From Spartobacteria bacterium (GTDB taxonomy: Bacteria > Verrucomicrobiota > Verrucomicrobiia > Chthoniobacterales > UBA10450), in assembly GCA_021324035.1 (NCBI GenBank), contig JAJPJU010000188.1, positions 1 through 41,852 on the forward strand: a stretch of 41,852 nucleotides of DNA. The letters run 5' to 3'. Under the pieces are notes generated by a model. The model was not told the origin of the DNA and ran no database searches. It worked only from the letters and a program-made list of their open reading frames with translations. Of the stretch, positions 16,608 to 24,813 are shown one piece after another. The first letter of the stretch is position 1. Every line of letters starts with the position of its first letter. A program made the translations under genes and the position numbers.

Positions 16608-18352
16608 TGCGGCGGAAAATTCATTCTTATGATGAACGCTTTGTAGCGGGGATCGTCCCGCAAGTTTTTCAACAACGGATCAACCAGCAGCCCCAGCATT
16701 CCACTGTCGTGATGATCATGTGCGATTTGCAACCACTCGAACGCTTTGTCTTTCTCGCTGCGGACCGCGTAAACTTCGACGATTTGATAGTCCAGTCCGC
16801 GATTGTTGGCGATGAGGTCGGCCAACGCCGCATCTGCCGCCTTTCGAACTCCGCGCGCATAGTGCGCAAGCGCGAGTTCGAAGCGGCGATAGCTCTCGTC
16901 GGGCTCCAACTGCGCCTCGCGCAACGCGGTCTCGCCGTCGCCGCGCTGAACGGCGACAAGGACCTGAAATCGACGACTCGAAGCACCACTCGGTTGCAAC
17001 TCTGCCGCTTTGCGCGCCACCGACTCCGTTTCATCAAGCTTTCCCAGATACAAAAGAACGCGGGCGAGATTGAGCTGTGCGGAAAAGGAAAGGGGATCGA
17101 GATTCACTGCCTGCCGAGCCTGCTTCTCGGCCTCATCGGGTCTGCCAACGTAAACAATGCACCGACCGAGCAGATCGTTCGCGGTCGGATTTGTTGGAGA
17201 CAATTCCTTGGCGCGTTTTAGCTCGGTCAGCCCCTCGGCAAATTTCCATTCCGTAAAAAAACGCGCCCAACCAAGAGCCGCGTGTGCCTCGGCCAGCCCA
17301 GGGGCAATTGCGACCGCTTTCTCCGCATCGCTCTGCGCTTTCGGCCAAGCGCTCTTGCCTTCGCCCGTGAGGTCTCCGATCAGGGTCCACGCTTCGGAAC
17401 GCTCCGCATAAGCAACCGCATAGTCTGGATCAAGACGGACCGCTTCATCGTAGTGGCCAACCGCCGTGCGATAATCTTCGAGATTTCGTCGAAGAAAATG
17501 GTAGTGGCCGAGGAGATAGGCGTCGTGCGCTTCGGTGTTTTTTGTGGCCACGCTCGTAGCTGAGCGTTCATCCGCTCCAAGCAATCTCACTTTTAGCGCC
17601 GACGCGACCGCTGTGGCGATTTCCTGCTGCACGGCGAAGATGTCCTTTAGCTCGCGATCGAATGTCCGGGTCCAAAGCTCGATTCCGTCCGCGGCGTTAA
17701 TCAGCTCCGCGACAATTCGAACCCGGTCGCCCTGTTTGCGCACCGTGCCCTCGAGTAAAGTCGCGACGCCGAGTTTCTCGCCGATCGCCTTGGGCTCCTC
17801 CTTTCTTTCCTTAAAACGAAATGAAGAACTGCGGCCGATGACTTTCAGTTCTCTGATCTGGGCCAGAGCAGCGATCAATTCCTCAGAAAGCCCATCGGAG
17901 AAATATTCGTCCTTGGGATCACCGCTTTCATTCAAGAGCGGCAACACCGCGATAGACTTGTTGCTCGCGCTGGACGTGGCGGTCGATCCTGGCGCGCGAG
18001 AGAATTGGTAGGCGAATAAGGCGGCGGCTGTGATCGCGATACCGATGATGAAGGCGGCGAATTTCTTTCTGCTCCAATATGGCAAGGCGTGGGCTTCGTC
18101 GGCCGAGACGTCCGCCGTTCGTTTCATTCCTTCAGGAGTCATCTCGAATGCCCACGAGATGCACACAGCCAGGACAAATCCGAGGGCCAGCAAGACGACC
18201 AGCGTTTTCATGACCCAGCCCGGCGCATCGAAAGTGGGCAGGAGAATCGAAGCTGCCTGAATCAACAGCCACGACACCACCAGATATGCGACTGCAACCT
18301 TGTAAACGTTGCGCCGTTTCAGTTCGGAAAAGAACGAAGGTTTCTCGCTCAT
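16604..18352 (-). CDS. TolB/FlgO-like TPR membrane protein, paralog 7 (SDGLSEEL subtype)
   Basis: A 582-aa protein. ATG 18352 shares its A with the upstream TGA stop (TGATG); a GTG one codon earlier is also possible. The head SEKPSFFSELKRRNVYKVAV and three TMs are followed by the second TolB subtype: ESGDPKDEYFSDGLSEEL, IGRSSSFRFKERKEEP, LLEGTVRKQGDRVRIVAEL. TPRs run from about residue 270 to the tail LLVDPLLKNLRDDPRYKAF. It matches the 5409-7139 protein of cluster B along its whole length and occupies the same second place after a W-tail copy (NPLWDPLR type). This supports a block duplication between the clusters. Function unknown; periplasmic scaffold expected. Confidence 0.9.
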   Translation of the reverse strand: MSEKPSFFSELKRRNVYKVAVAYLVVSWLLIQAASILLPTFDAPGWVMKTLVVLLALGFVLAVCISWAFEMTPEGMKRTADVSADEAHALPYWSRKKFAAFIIGIAITAAALFAYQFSRAPGSTATSSASNKSIAVLPLLNESGDPKDEYFSDGLSEELIAALAQIRELKVIGRSSSFRFKERKEEPKAIGEKLGVATLLEGTVRKQGDRVRIVAELINAADGIELWTRTFDRELKDIFAVQQEIATAVASALKVRLLGADERSATSVATKNTEAHDAYLLGHYHFLRRNLEDYRTAVGHYDEAVRLDPDYAVAYAERSEAWTLIGDLTGEGKSAWPKAQSDAEKAVAIAPGLAEAHAALGWARFFTEWKFAEGLTELKRAKELSPTNPTANDLLGRCIVYVGRPDEAEKQARQAVNLDPLSFSAQLNLARVLLYLGKLDETESVARKAAELQPSGASSRRFQVLVAVQRGDGETALREAQLEPDESYRRFELALAHYARGVRKAADAALADLIANNRGLDYQIVEVYAVRSEKDKAFEWLQIAHDHHDSGMLGLLVDPLLKNLRDDPRYKAFIIRMNFPPQ

Positions 18353-20403
18353 CACTTCGCCATACCGTTTTCAGTAATGAGTTTTTGAAAACGCGGGTCT
18401 TTGCGCAGCGGGTCCCAGAGCGGATTGAATTTCAAATCGGCGACAGTCACTCCCGCAGGGACTTCGAGAAGATGGGGCAGGGCAGCAATCGCGGCATCGC
18501 GTTCGCCGAAATGCGCCTGGATCTGAGCGAGCGCGATCTCGGCCTGCGGTTTGGAGACCGCGTCGGTTTCGTACGCTTTGACGGTACTCTGCGCCTGTTG
18601 CAGCGCCTTCTCCTTTTCGCCTAGTCCGGCATAGGCAAACGCCAGAGTAGCAGCCGTGCCATTCGCATCGAGGACCACAGTCGATTGCGGCGTTGGCAAG
18701 ATTTCGTGGATCGCCCGCTCAAAAGTACGGCGCGCCTCATCCTTTTGGCCTGACCACTCCTGAAATTGCCCGAGCTCAACCAGAAACGATTTCTGGAACG
18801 AATCGAGCGCTTGACCGGGAGGAATCGAGCTGAGTTTTCGTTGGGCGACTTTGATTCCTTCATCAAAGTTACGTTCATAAGTTGCCTGAACCAGGCGCGC
18901 GCCGATGATCCAGTCATCAGTCAGGTCGGGCGGAACGTGCGCCAACTCATGATTGGCTTCCTCGAGGCGTCCCGCAGCCTGCAGCAGGCCCGCCTTGCCA
19001 GCATGGCCGACCTCGTCATCGGGCGCAAGTTGCAAAGACCGGTCGATGATGGCGAGAGCCTCGTCGAATCGTCTCAAGTAGGCATAGAACTCGCCCGCCA
19101 TTGAGTTCAGCAATTGAATGTCGCGTGGATCCAGTTCGAGTGCTCTTTTGTAATTTGCTTCCGCTTCGTTCCATTGGCCGAGGCGCCGTTGCACAAACGC
19201 GAGATATTGGTGGACCAATGCGCTGTTCGGCAGCCGTTTTTGCGCTTCCTGATATGCCGCCACTGCACCTTGGAAATCGCGCAATACCCGATAGCGATAA
19301 GACCCCTGCGCGATCCACGATTCGCCCGCTTCGGGTGCGAGGGTCATTGCATGATCGGCCGCTTCCTTCACCGCAGCGGCGCTGTTTGTGGTGAGATCGA
19401 TCGAGTTGAAATAAAGAAAGCTGCGGATGATCGACAAACGCGCCCAGGCCAGCGCGAAATTCGGATCGAGCTGGACCGCGTAGGCGTAAACGCGCTCCGC
19501 CTGACCGTAGGCCTCGTAGTTGTAGCTGTTGTGTTCAATTGCCAGCGCGCGGAGATAGGCATCGTAGGCCGCGGCATTCTGGGTCGGTTTACTGGCCACC
19601 GCTTTTTGTTCGGCGCCGGTAAGCTTGGCGTTGAGTTGATCGGCGATGGAGCTGGCGACTTCGCCTTCGACCCCGAAAACATCATCCAGTTTTCGATTGT
19701 AACTTTCGGCCCAGACATGTTCGTCGGTCGCCGCTTTGATTAGCTGAACGTTAACGTGAACGGCGTTGGCGATTTTTTGCACGCTGCCTTCGAGAACGTG
19801 GGCGACACCAAGTTGCTTACCGATATCGCGCAAATTGTCCGGCGCGCTTTTGTACTTCTGGGTCGAGGTCCGCGAAATGACCTTGAGCGCGGCGATCTTT
19901 GACAGGCGGGTCAGGATCTCGTCCTGGATGCCTTCAGCGAAATACGCATTCGATTTATCGTCACTCAGATTATCAAAAGGAAGAACAGCAATACTCTTTT
20001 CCGGAATCGGTCCGGAATTTTCGCTGGCGGTGCTTTGCGGTGCGGTCGGAGATCTTTTCGGTCCCAAAAATTGATACGCCAACAGCCCAGCCGAAATCAC
20101 CGCCAGGACGATGGTCAAAGCGATAATTTTTCGTCCGGTGCGGGGGGTAATCGACTTGTCAGACTCGATCTCGGATTCGCGTTTGATTCCTTGCGGAGTG
20201 ATCTCGAACGCCCAGGACAAAACCAGCGCGATCGGAAAACCGATGATCAGAATGACTACGACCAGACGAACCGCCCAGTTTGGAATTTCAAAAAACGGAA
20301 AAACCTGCGTTGCTATTTGAATGAGCAACCATGAAGCGACGGCGTAAGCGACCGCAACTTTGTAGACATTGCGACGCTTCAGTTCGGCAAAAAATCTGCT
20401 CAT
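18352..20403 (-). CDS. TolB/FlgO-like TPR membrane protein, paralog 8 (first gene of cluster A)
   Basis: A 683-aa protein if ATG 20403 is used (SRFFAELKRRNVYKVAVAYA). The frame is open to a GTG at 20469, but the extra 22 residues (beginning MCAKIDNC) fall outside the family alignment and overlap a vestige of a KIDN-type start, so the shorter form is preferred. The head has three TMs with the RTGRK linker, then KSIAVLPFDNLSDDKSNAYF, a TolB-like domain, and the longest TPR region of the cluster with W-type tail FNPLWDPLRKDPRFQKL. It is the promoter-proximal gene of cluster A, and its stop overlaps the next start. It resembles the 3174-5237 and frameshifted 7136-9164 copies. Confidence 0.88.
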   Translation of the reverse strand: MSRFFAELKRRNVYKVAVAYAVASWLLIQIATQVFPFFEIPNWAVRLVVVILIIGFPIALVLSWAFEITPQGIKRESEIESDKSITPRTGRKIIALTIVLAVISAGLLAYQFLGPKRSPTAPQSTASENSGPIPEKSIAVLPFDNLSDDKSNAYFAEGIQDEILTRLSKIAALKVISRTSTQKYKSAPDNLRDIGKQLGVAHVLEGSVQKIANAVHVNVQLIKAATDEHVWAESYNRKLDDVFGVEGEVASSIADQLNAKLTGAEQKAVASKPTQNAAAYDAYLRALAIEHNSYNYEAYGQAERVYAYAVQLDPNFALAWARLSIIRSFLYFNSIDLTTNSAAAVKEAADHAMTLAPEAGESWIAQGSYRYRVLRDFQGAVAAYQEAQKRLPNSALVHQYLAFVQRRLGQWNEAEANYKRALELDPRDIQLLNSMAGEFYAYLRRFDEALAIIDRSLQLAPDDEVGHAGKAGLLQAAGRLEEANHELAHVPPDLTDDWIIGARLVQATYERNFDEGIKVAQRKLSSIPPGQALDSFQKSFLVELGQFQEWSGQKDEARRTFERAIHEILPTPQSTVVLDANGTAATLAFAYAGLGEKEKALQQAQSTVKAYETDAVSKPQAEIALAQIQAHFGERDAAIAALPHLLEVPAGVTVADLKFNPLWDPLRKDPRFQKLITENGMAK

Positions 20404-20774
20404 CTCGACCCTAGGGATTACGACGCCGATTTTCCCATAAACTGGGCAGTTGTCGATCTTTGCGCACAAATCGGTGCAAATCCTGCTGTCAAAACGGCGC
20501 TTCTCCGCATCCAGAGGTCAGATATCAAAGGTCAGACGTCAGCAAAGCAAAGACGATCCATCGAACGAGGGCGAAAAATCAGTAATCTCACGATCTCGTT
20601 TGTATTGAGCTGCGTTGTGACCGCCGCCGCGCAACCGGAGCGGACCAACCAAAACGGACGAATTCTCGATCCGGCGCCGGTTTTGAGCTCATCCACTTTG
20701 TTCAACAAACTGCAAGCCGACGCGACCTTGGTATCAATCAACGGCGCGGACGATCGTCGACAGCCCGTAAAGAA
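20404..20774. other. gene-poor interval upstream of cluster A
   Basis: About 370 bp that should contain the cluster A promoter on the minus strand, though no clear -35/-10 pair is seen. It holds a KIDN-type start vestige (minus-strand AAGATCGACAAC, 20451-20462), a heptad repeat (20516-20543), and a weak plus-strand open frame ending at 20793. That frame reads ISFVLSCVVTAAAQ, then KLQADATLVSINGADDR, but lacks a convincing start. It may be the remnant of a secreted-protein gene. Confidence 0.45.
20516..20543 (+). repeat. heptanucleotide-period repeat
   Basis: Four consecutive 7-nt units: GGTCAGA, TATCAAA, GGTCAGA, CGTCAGC. No inverted partner arm is seen. Confidence 0.5.
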
Positions 20775-21989
20775 CTACGCTTTCGGCGACTGAATATGTT
20801 CTGGCCGCGGGCCGAGGCCGATCATCCGCGCCGGTAACGTGCGCAGAAACGGAAACCAGAGAAACAGCCGCGTAAAGAACGGCAGCTTGTCGTCCGTTCC
20901 CGACGAGCGTCCCGTCACAACGTTGTGGTGAATAAACACCTGCAATCTTTGAATTACCCGCGTCGGCCACTCACGTCGCGCCTGCACTTCCGCGAGCTCA
21001 GCAACTGAAACAGATCGGGTGCTCAATTTTGCCGCGAGCAGGTTTGCGGTCGCGACTGCATCCTGAATCGCAAGATTGATCCCCACTCCGCCGGCCGGGG
21101 ACATCGCATGCGCATTATCGCCGATGCAAAGCAATCCCTCGCGACACCATTTTTTGAGGCGATTGATCTGAACCGTCAGCAATTTGATCTTATCCCAATT
21201 ATCAAGCTCGCCGATCCGATCGCTCAAAAATTTGCCCATGCCCACAATGTCACTGTGCAACGCCGGCAGACCGCGCTGTTTGATTTCGTCGAAGCCGCCC
21301 TTGGGAATCACGAAACCGACTTGGAAATAATCGCCGCGATCAAGAAGGACGAGGAGTTTGCCGTGTTGAAAAAACCCGAGCGTTTGCGGTGGATCATCGG
21401 CGTGTTTTGAAAGACGCATCCAAAGCACGTCGATCGGTGCGCCGAATTCCATAAGCTCGAGATTTGCCTTCTCGTGTGTGATCGCGTGCCGGCCGTCGGC
21501 TCCGATTACCAGATCGGACCGAAAATCGCGCTCGCCGTCCGGCATTTTGGCACGCACACCCGCCACGCGATCGTTGTCGAAGAGCAGATCGACCACTTCG
21601 TGTTGCATATGCAACGTGAAAGCCGGAAAGCGTTTTGCTTCGCCGGCGAGAAAATTCAGAAAATCCCACTGTGGCATGAACGCAATGAACTTGCAGTGTG
21701 TCGGCAAGTGCGAGAAATCCGCCATCGGGACGGGATGACCATTGAAGATGCCGCGAATCTCGCGCAGTTCCTGGTGCGGAAGCTTCAGGAACTTGTCCAA
21801 CAATCCCAGCTCATACATCAGCTCGAGGGTCGACGGATGGATGGTGTCGCCGCGAAAATCGCGAAAGAAATCGGCGTGCTTCTCCAACACCGCCACCTCT
21901 ACGCCGGCGCGCGCGAGCAAAAAGCCGACCATCATTCCCGCCGGCCCGCCGCCGACGACCACACACCTGGTTCGCGACCCGTCGCTCAC
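20775..21989 (-). CDS. FAD-dependent monooxygenase (PHBH/UbiH-like)
   Basis: A 404-aa flavoprotein of the aromatic-hydroxylase fold. CVVVGGGPAGMMVGFLLARA is the N-terminal dinucleotide-binding motif, ending in the acidic VAVLEKH. SDLVIGADGRHA is the DG motif and GLLCIGDNAHAMSPAGGVGI the GD motif with its Pro-Ala-Gly-Gly turn. These three together mark class A flavin monooxygenases that hydroxylate or epoxidise small organic substrates using NAD(P)H and oxygen. GTG 21989 (SDGSRTRCVVVGGG) is preferred. The frame extends to ATG 22049, but those 20 residues are encoded by a heptad repeat and would leave only 20 bp before the divergent 22070 gene. The substrate is unknown; it may act with the neighbouring FAD oxidoreductase. 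Confidence 0.88.
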   Translation of the reverse strand: MSDGSRTRCVVVGGGPAGMMVGFLLARAGVEVAVLEKHADFFRDFRGDTIHPSTLELMYELGLLDKFLKLPHQELREIRGIFNGHPVPMADFSHLPTHCKFIAFMPQWDFLNFLAGEAKRFPAFTLHMQHEVVDLLFDNDRVAGVRAKMPDGERDFRSDLVIGADGRHAITHEKANLELMEFGAPIDVLWMRLSKHADDPPQTLGFFQHGKLLVLLDRGDYFQVGFVIPKGGFDEIKQRGLPALHSDIVGMGKFLSDRIGELDNWDKIKLLTVQINRLKKWCREGLLCIGDNAHAMSPAGGVGINLAIQDAVATANLLAAKLSTRSVSVAELAEVQARREWPTRVIQRLQVFIHHNVVTGRSSGTDDKLPFFTRLFLWFPFLRTLPARMIGLGPRPEHIQSPKA

Positions 21990-21991
21990 AA

Positions 21992-22019
21992 TGTTTGATG
22001 TATGAGGTTTGATGTTTGA
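21992..22019 (+). repeat. heptanucleotide-period repeat (TGTTTGA type)
   Basis: Four 7-nt units: TGTTTGA, TGTATGA, GGTTTGA, TGTTTGA. The same word type recurs in the same orientation at 23641-23675, on the other side of the CrtO-like gene, and at 33700-33727. Confidence 0.65.
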
Positions 22020-22069
22020 TGTGAAGGCAATACGGTGGCGAAGAGACATAGCGAATCACGAGTAAGAGC

Positions 22070-23647
22070 ATGAGCAAGATCAAGAGTCGCTACGACGTCG
22101 TTATCCTGGGCGCGGGACATAATGCACTGGTGGCGGCTAGTTATCTCGGACGTGCCGGATTGAGCGTGCTTGTGCTCGAGAAAAACGACTACATCGGCGG
22201 CGCGACCACGTCGCAAAAGGTTTTTCCCGATTACGATGCGCGGCTCTCTCGATATGCCTATCTCGTCAGCTTGTTCCCGGAGAAGATCATTCACGACCTT
22301 GGTTTGAGGCTGCGGCTGAAGCAAAGATCCACCGGCTCATTTACCCCTTATATTAAGAGCGGTCGTCAGGGCGGGCTGCTGGTCAGCAATGTCGATGAGG
22401 GTTTAAGCCGGCAATCGTTCGTACATCTGACTGGAACCGAAGCCGAATTCGAGCAGATGAAAGCCTTCTACAACCTTGCCCGCATCTTTGCCGAACAGAC
22501 CTGGGATTCGATGCTCAAACCGCTGTTGTCGAAAAAGGACATGGAACGACGCTTCGATGCTGATGCTACTTCTCGCGAAGCGTGGCGAAGTTTGGCCGAA
22601 GAACCGCTTGGCCGCGCCGTCGAACGTTACCTGCAAAACGATCTCGTCCGTGGCCTCGTGTTCACCGATGCCAAGATTGGCGTGTTCACGAATCCCCATG
22701 ATCCATCGCTGCTTCAAAACCGCTGTTTCCTTTATCACCTGATCGGCAACAAGACCGGAGAATGGAAAGTTCCGGTGGGAGGAATGGGCGCGGTTGCACG
22801 CGAGTTGGAGCAAACCGCGCGAAAATCAGGCGCGGAATTTTTCACGAATGTGAAGCTGACTGGAGTCGATCTTTCAAACCGCACCGTCAAATTTGAAAGC
22901 GATAGGAAACAGCAAACGGTGGATGCAAAATTTTTGCTGGTGAACTTCGGCCGTAACGTCCTGGCGAAATACACCGGCGAAAAATATCAGCCGCAACCGG
23001 TAGACGAGGGGAGCGTTTTCAAAATCAACATGCTGTTGCGCCGGCTACCCAAACTCAGGGCGGCGAAATACAAACCGAAACAGGCTTGGTCGGGAACATT
23101 TCACAGCGATGAAGGCTACGAACAGATGAATGCAAGCTACCAGCAGGCGGCGAAGGGAACGTTGCCCGCCAAAACTCCGTGCGAAGTTTATTGTCATACT
23201 CTCACCGACGACAGCATTCTGTCGCCGGAGCTCCGCTCCAGGGGTTTCCACACCATCACATTGTTCGGCCTCGATGCGCCTTATTCGCTGTTTTCGAAAA
23301 ACAATCAGGCCGCGCGAGAAGCCGCAGAGGAAAAATTTCTCGCCAGCATGAATCAATGGCTGGACGAACCGCTCCGGGATTGTCTGGCGGTGGCTCGGGA
23401 TGGAAGCCTTTGTATCGAAAGCAAAAGCCCGGTCGATATCGAACAGTCGTTAGGCATGTACCACGGTAATATTTTTCAAGATGCGCTGACCTGGCCGTTC
23501 GCGATCAAAAAGGAACAAGTTGGGACCTGGGGAGTCGAGACCGAGTGGGAAAATGTTTACTTCTGCGGATCGAGCGCGCTCCGCGGCGGCGCGGTCAGTG
23601 GAATTCCCGGACACAACGCGGCGCGAGCTGTGCTCGCGCGTGTTTGA
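22070..23647 (+). CDS. CrtI/CrtO-family FAD-dependent oxidoreductase
   Basis: A 525-aa protein of the phytoene desaturase/carotene ketolase-like superfamily (PYROXD2-like branch). Near the N-terminus, DVVILGAGHNALVAASYLGR is the FAD/NAD(P)-binding Rossmann motif. VLVLEKNDYIGGATTSQKV is the second strand with the conserved GGxx(T/S) turn. The C-terminal FAD motif is NVYFCGSSALRGGAVSGIPG, then HNAARAVL. Related enzymes desaturate or oxidise carotenoid or lipid substrates, but no other carotenoid genes are present, so the substrate is open. It diverges from the flavin monooxygenase gene. Its stop codon (TGA 23645-23647) lies inside the heptad repeat that begins at 23641, so the last codon is repeat-derived. 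Confidence 0.9.
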   Translation: MSKIKSRYDVVILGAGHNALVAASYLGRAGLSVLVLEKNDYIGGATTSQKVFPDYDARLSRYAYLVSLFPEKIIHDLGLRLRLKQRSTGSFTPYIKSGRQGGLLVSNVDEGLSRQSFVHLTGTEAEFEQMKAFYNLARIFAEQTWDSMLKPLLSKKDMERRFDADATSREAWRSLAEEPLGRAVERYLQNDLVRGLVFTDAKIGVFTNPHDPSLLQNRCFLYHLIGNKTGEWKVPVGGMGAVARELEQTARKSGAEFFTNVKLTGVDLSNRTVKFESDRKQQTVDAKFLLVNFGRNVLAKYTGEKYQPQPVDEGSVFKINMLLRRLPKLRAAKYKPKQAWSGTFHSDEGYEQMNASYQQAAKGTLPAKTPCEVYCHTLTDDSILSPELRSRGFHTITLFGLDAPYSLFSKNNQAAREAAEEKFLASMNQWLDEPLRDCLAVARDGSLCIESKSPVDIEQSLGMYHGNIFQDALTWPFAIKKEQVGTWGVETEWENVYFCGSSALRGGAVSGIPGHNAARAVLARV

Positions 23648-23675
23648 TGTTTGAGCTTTGATGTTCGATGTGATG
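23641..23675 (+). repeat. heptanucleotide-period repeat (TGTTTGA type), gene junction
   Basis: Five 7-nt units: TGTTTGA, TGTTTGA, GCTTTGA, TGTTCGA, TGTGATG. It carries the stop of the CrtO-like gene and several potential starts of the next gene. Confidence 0.65.
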
Positions 23676-23678
23676 CAC

Positions 23679-24140
23679 ATGAAGACAAATTCGCACGACG
23701 TCGAATCGATCGACGCAATTATCGCAGCATCTTATGACGTCATTTCTGGCCCGCGCGGTAAAAAGCGCGATTGGGACCGCGAGCGATCGCTGTTTTATCC
23801 CGGCGCGCGATTAATTCCAACTGCCACGGTTCCTGGACAAACGAACGTCGGTCTGGCGCCTTTGGTGTTGGACGTCGAAGGCTACATCGCTCGCGTCGAA
23901 CCGATTTTTGACAAAGAGGGCTTTTACGAAACAGAAGTCGCGCGTCGCACCGAAGAGTTCGGACGGATCGCGCAGGTTTGGAGCACCTACGAGTCGCGTC
24001 ACGATCCGAGCGAAGTGGAGCCATTTATGCGGGGCATAAACAGCTTCCAGCTTTTCGACGACGGAAAGCGTTGGTGGATCCTCTCGGTTTACTGGCAGCA
24101 CGAAAGTTTGCGGCACCCGTTGCCCGAAAAGTACCTTTGA
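23679..24140 (+). CDS. NTF2-like (SnoaL-type) domain protein
   Basis: A 153-aa protein from ATG 23679 (MKTNSHDVESIDAIIAASYD). Upstream in-frame starts (23658, 23661, 23673) lie in or next to a heptad repeat and are less likely. An N-terminal helix, the strand FYPGARLIPTA, EGFYETEVARRTEEFGRIAQ and the final GINSFQLFDDGKRWWILSVY give the cone-shaped NTF2-like pattern seen in small proteins with a W-W-I-x-x-V-x-W-Q ending. Members bind small hydrophobic ligands or act as isomerases or lyases. No catalytic residue can be fixed here. It probably shares a transcript with the CrtO-like gene upstream (31 bp) and the glycosylase downstream (9 bp). Confidence 0.8.
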   Translation: MKTNSHDVESIDAIIAASYDVISGPRGKKRDWDRERSLFYPGARLIPTATVPGQTNVGLAPLVLDVEGYIARVEPIFDKEGFYETEVARRTEEFGRIAQVWSTYESRHDPSEVEPFMRGINSFQLFDDGKRWWILSVYWQHESLRHPLPEKYL

Positions 24141-24149
24141 TCTGCAGCA

Positions 24150-24662
24150 ATGCGGCTTTGGACGATTCATCCGCAATATCTCGACACCAAAGGCTTGCTC
24201 GCGGCCTGGCGCGAAGGATTGCTCGCCCAAAAGGTTCTGCTCGGTCGAACGCGAGGTTACACTCGCCATCCCCAGCTTCGCCGATTTCAGGCAACGGCTT
24301 CTCCAACGGAAGCCATCTCCATTTACCTCGCGGAAATTGCGAACGAAGCCGATCGTCGCGGCTACAAATTCAACCGGACAAAAATCTTAATCGGCCAATG
24401 CGAAGGGAAACTCCCGGAGACACGCGGGCAATTGCTCTTCGAATGGTCGCATTTGAAACGAAAATTGCGGCGCCGGGCTCCGCGATCTTATCGGGCGTGC
24501 TGCAAAATTGAGGTCCCGCGAGCACATCCACTGTTTCGAATCGTAGCCGGCCCAGTTCAAGACTGGGAAAAGACGAATTCGGGAAAACAAACGGTTAGTC
24601 GGACGGCGGCGAAGCATCGGGCCGCACCGGGTGGGAAGCGGCATGCTTCTTCTCGACCTTGA
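24150..24662 (+). CDS. pyrimidine dimer DNA glycosylase/endonuclease V family protein
   Basis: A 170-aa protein of the Pyr_excise family (T4 endonuclease V-like), which removes UV photoproducts by base excision. The opening MRLWTIHPQYLDTKGL then AAWREGLLAQKVLLGRTRGY and HPQLRRF are characteristic. Glu22 in WRE is placed like the catalytic Glu23 of the phage enzyme, and the family's GQLLFEWSHLKRKLRRR segment follows. The C-terminal 26 residues (from about GKQTVSRTAAKH) are basic and of low complexity and overlap the convergent small membrane-protein gene by 68 bp, so they may not be conserved. The protein is cytoplasmic and probably acts alone. Confidence 0.85.
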   Translation: MRLWTIHPQYLDTKGLLAAWREGLLAQKVLLGRTRGYTRHPQLRRFQATASPTEAISIYLAEIANEADRRGYKFNRTKILIGQCEGKLPETRGQLLFEWSHLKRKLRRRAPRSYRACCKIEVPRAHPLFRIVAGPVQDWEKTNSGKQTVSRTAAKHRAAPGGKRHASSRP

Positions 24663-24813
24663 GCGGCGGTTTCGGCCGGCCTTCGCGATAATGTTTCGTT
24701 CCAACGCCTAACAAAAGAGCGGCGATCACGAAAGTAACCACGCGTTTTTCTTCCGATGTGAGAACCAGGCGGTGTCTCAGTTCTTCCCACCTCCAAGTGC
24801 TCGGAATCTTCAA
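24595..24813 (-). CDS. small single-pass membrane protein
   Basis: A 72-aa protein if TTG 24813 is used; that start overlaps the upstream KTSC gene stop as TTGA. The frame is open to a TTG at 24852. It has a single TM segment, RVVTFVIAALLLGVGTKHYR, after a cytoplasmic LTSEEK and before a Lys/Pro-rich tail (GRPKPPLKVEKKHAASHPV). The LTxxEKRVVxFV pattern resembles the anchor that precedes helix-hairpin-helix ComEA-like domains, but no such domain is present. The start is uncertain and the gene overlaps the glycosylase tail. Function unknown. Confidence 0.5.
   Translation of the reverse strand: MKIPSTWRWEELRHRLVLTSEEKRVVTFVIAALLLGVGTKHYREGRPKPPLKVEKKHAASHPVRPDASPPSD

Noticed and set aside
3174..20403. 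TPR proteins as adenylate cyclases, kinases or CadC-type regulators
   Set aside because: Related TolB-like/TPR proteins often carry such domains at the N-terminus, but here the N-terminus is only membrane helices.
20605..20793. Small plus-strand frame with a signal-like SCVVTAAAQ segment
   Set aside because: No good start codon or ribosome-binding site, and the end overlaps the monooxygenase gene; kept only as a possible remnant in the gap note.
21990..22049. ATG 22049 as the monooxygenase start
   Set aside because: The 20 extra residues derive from a heptad repeat and precede the normal start of the FAD-binding strand.
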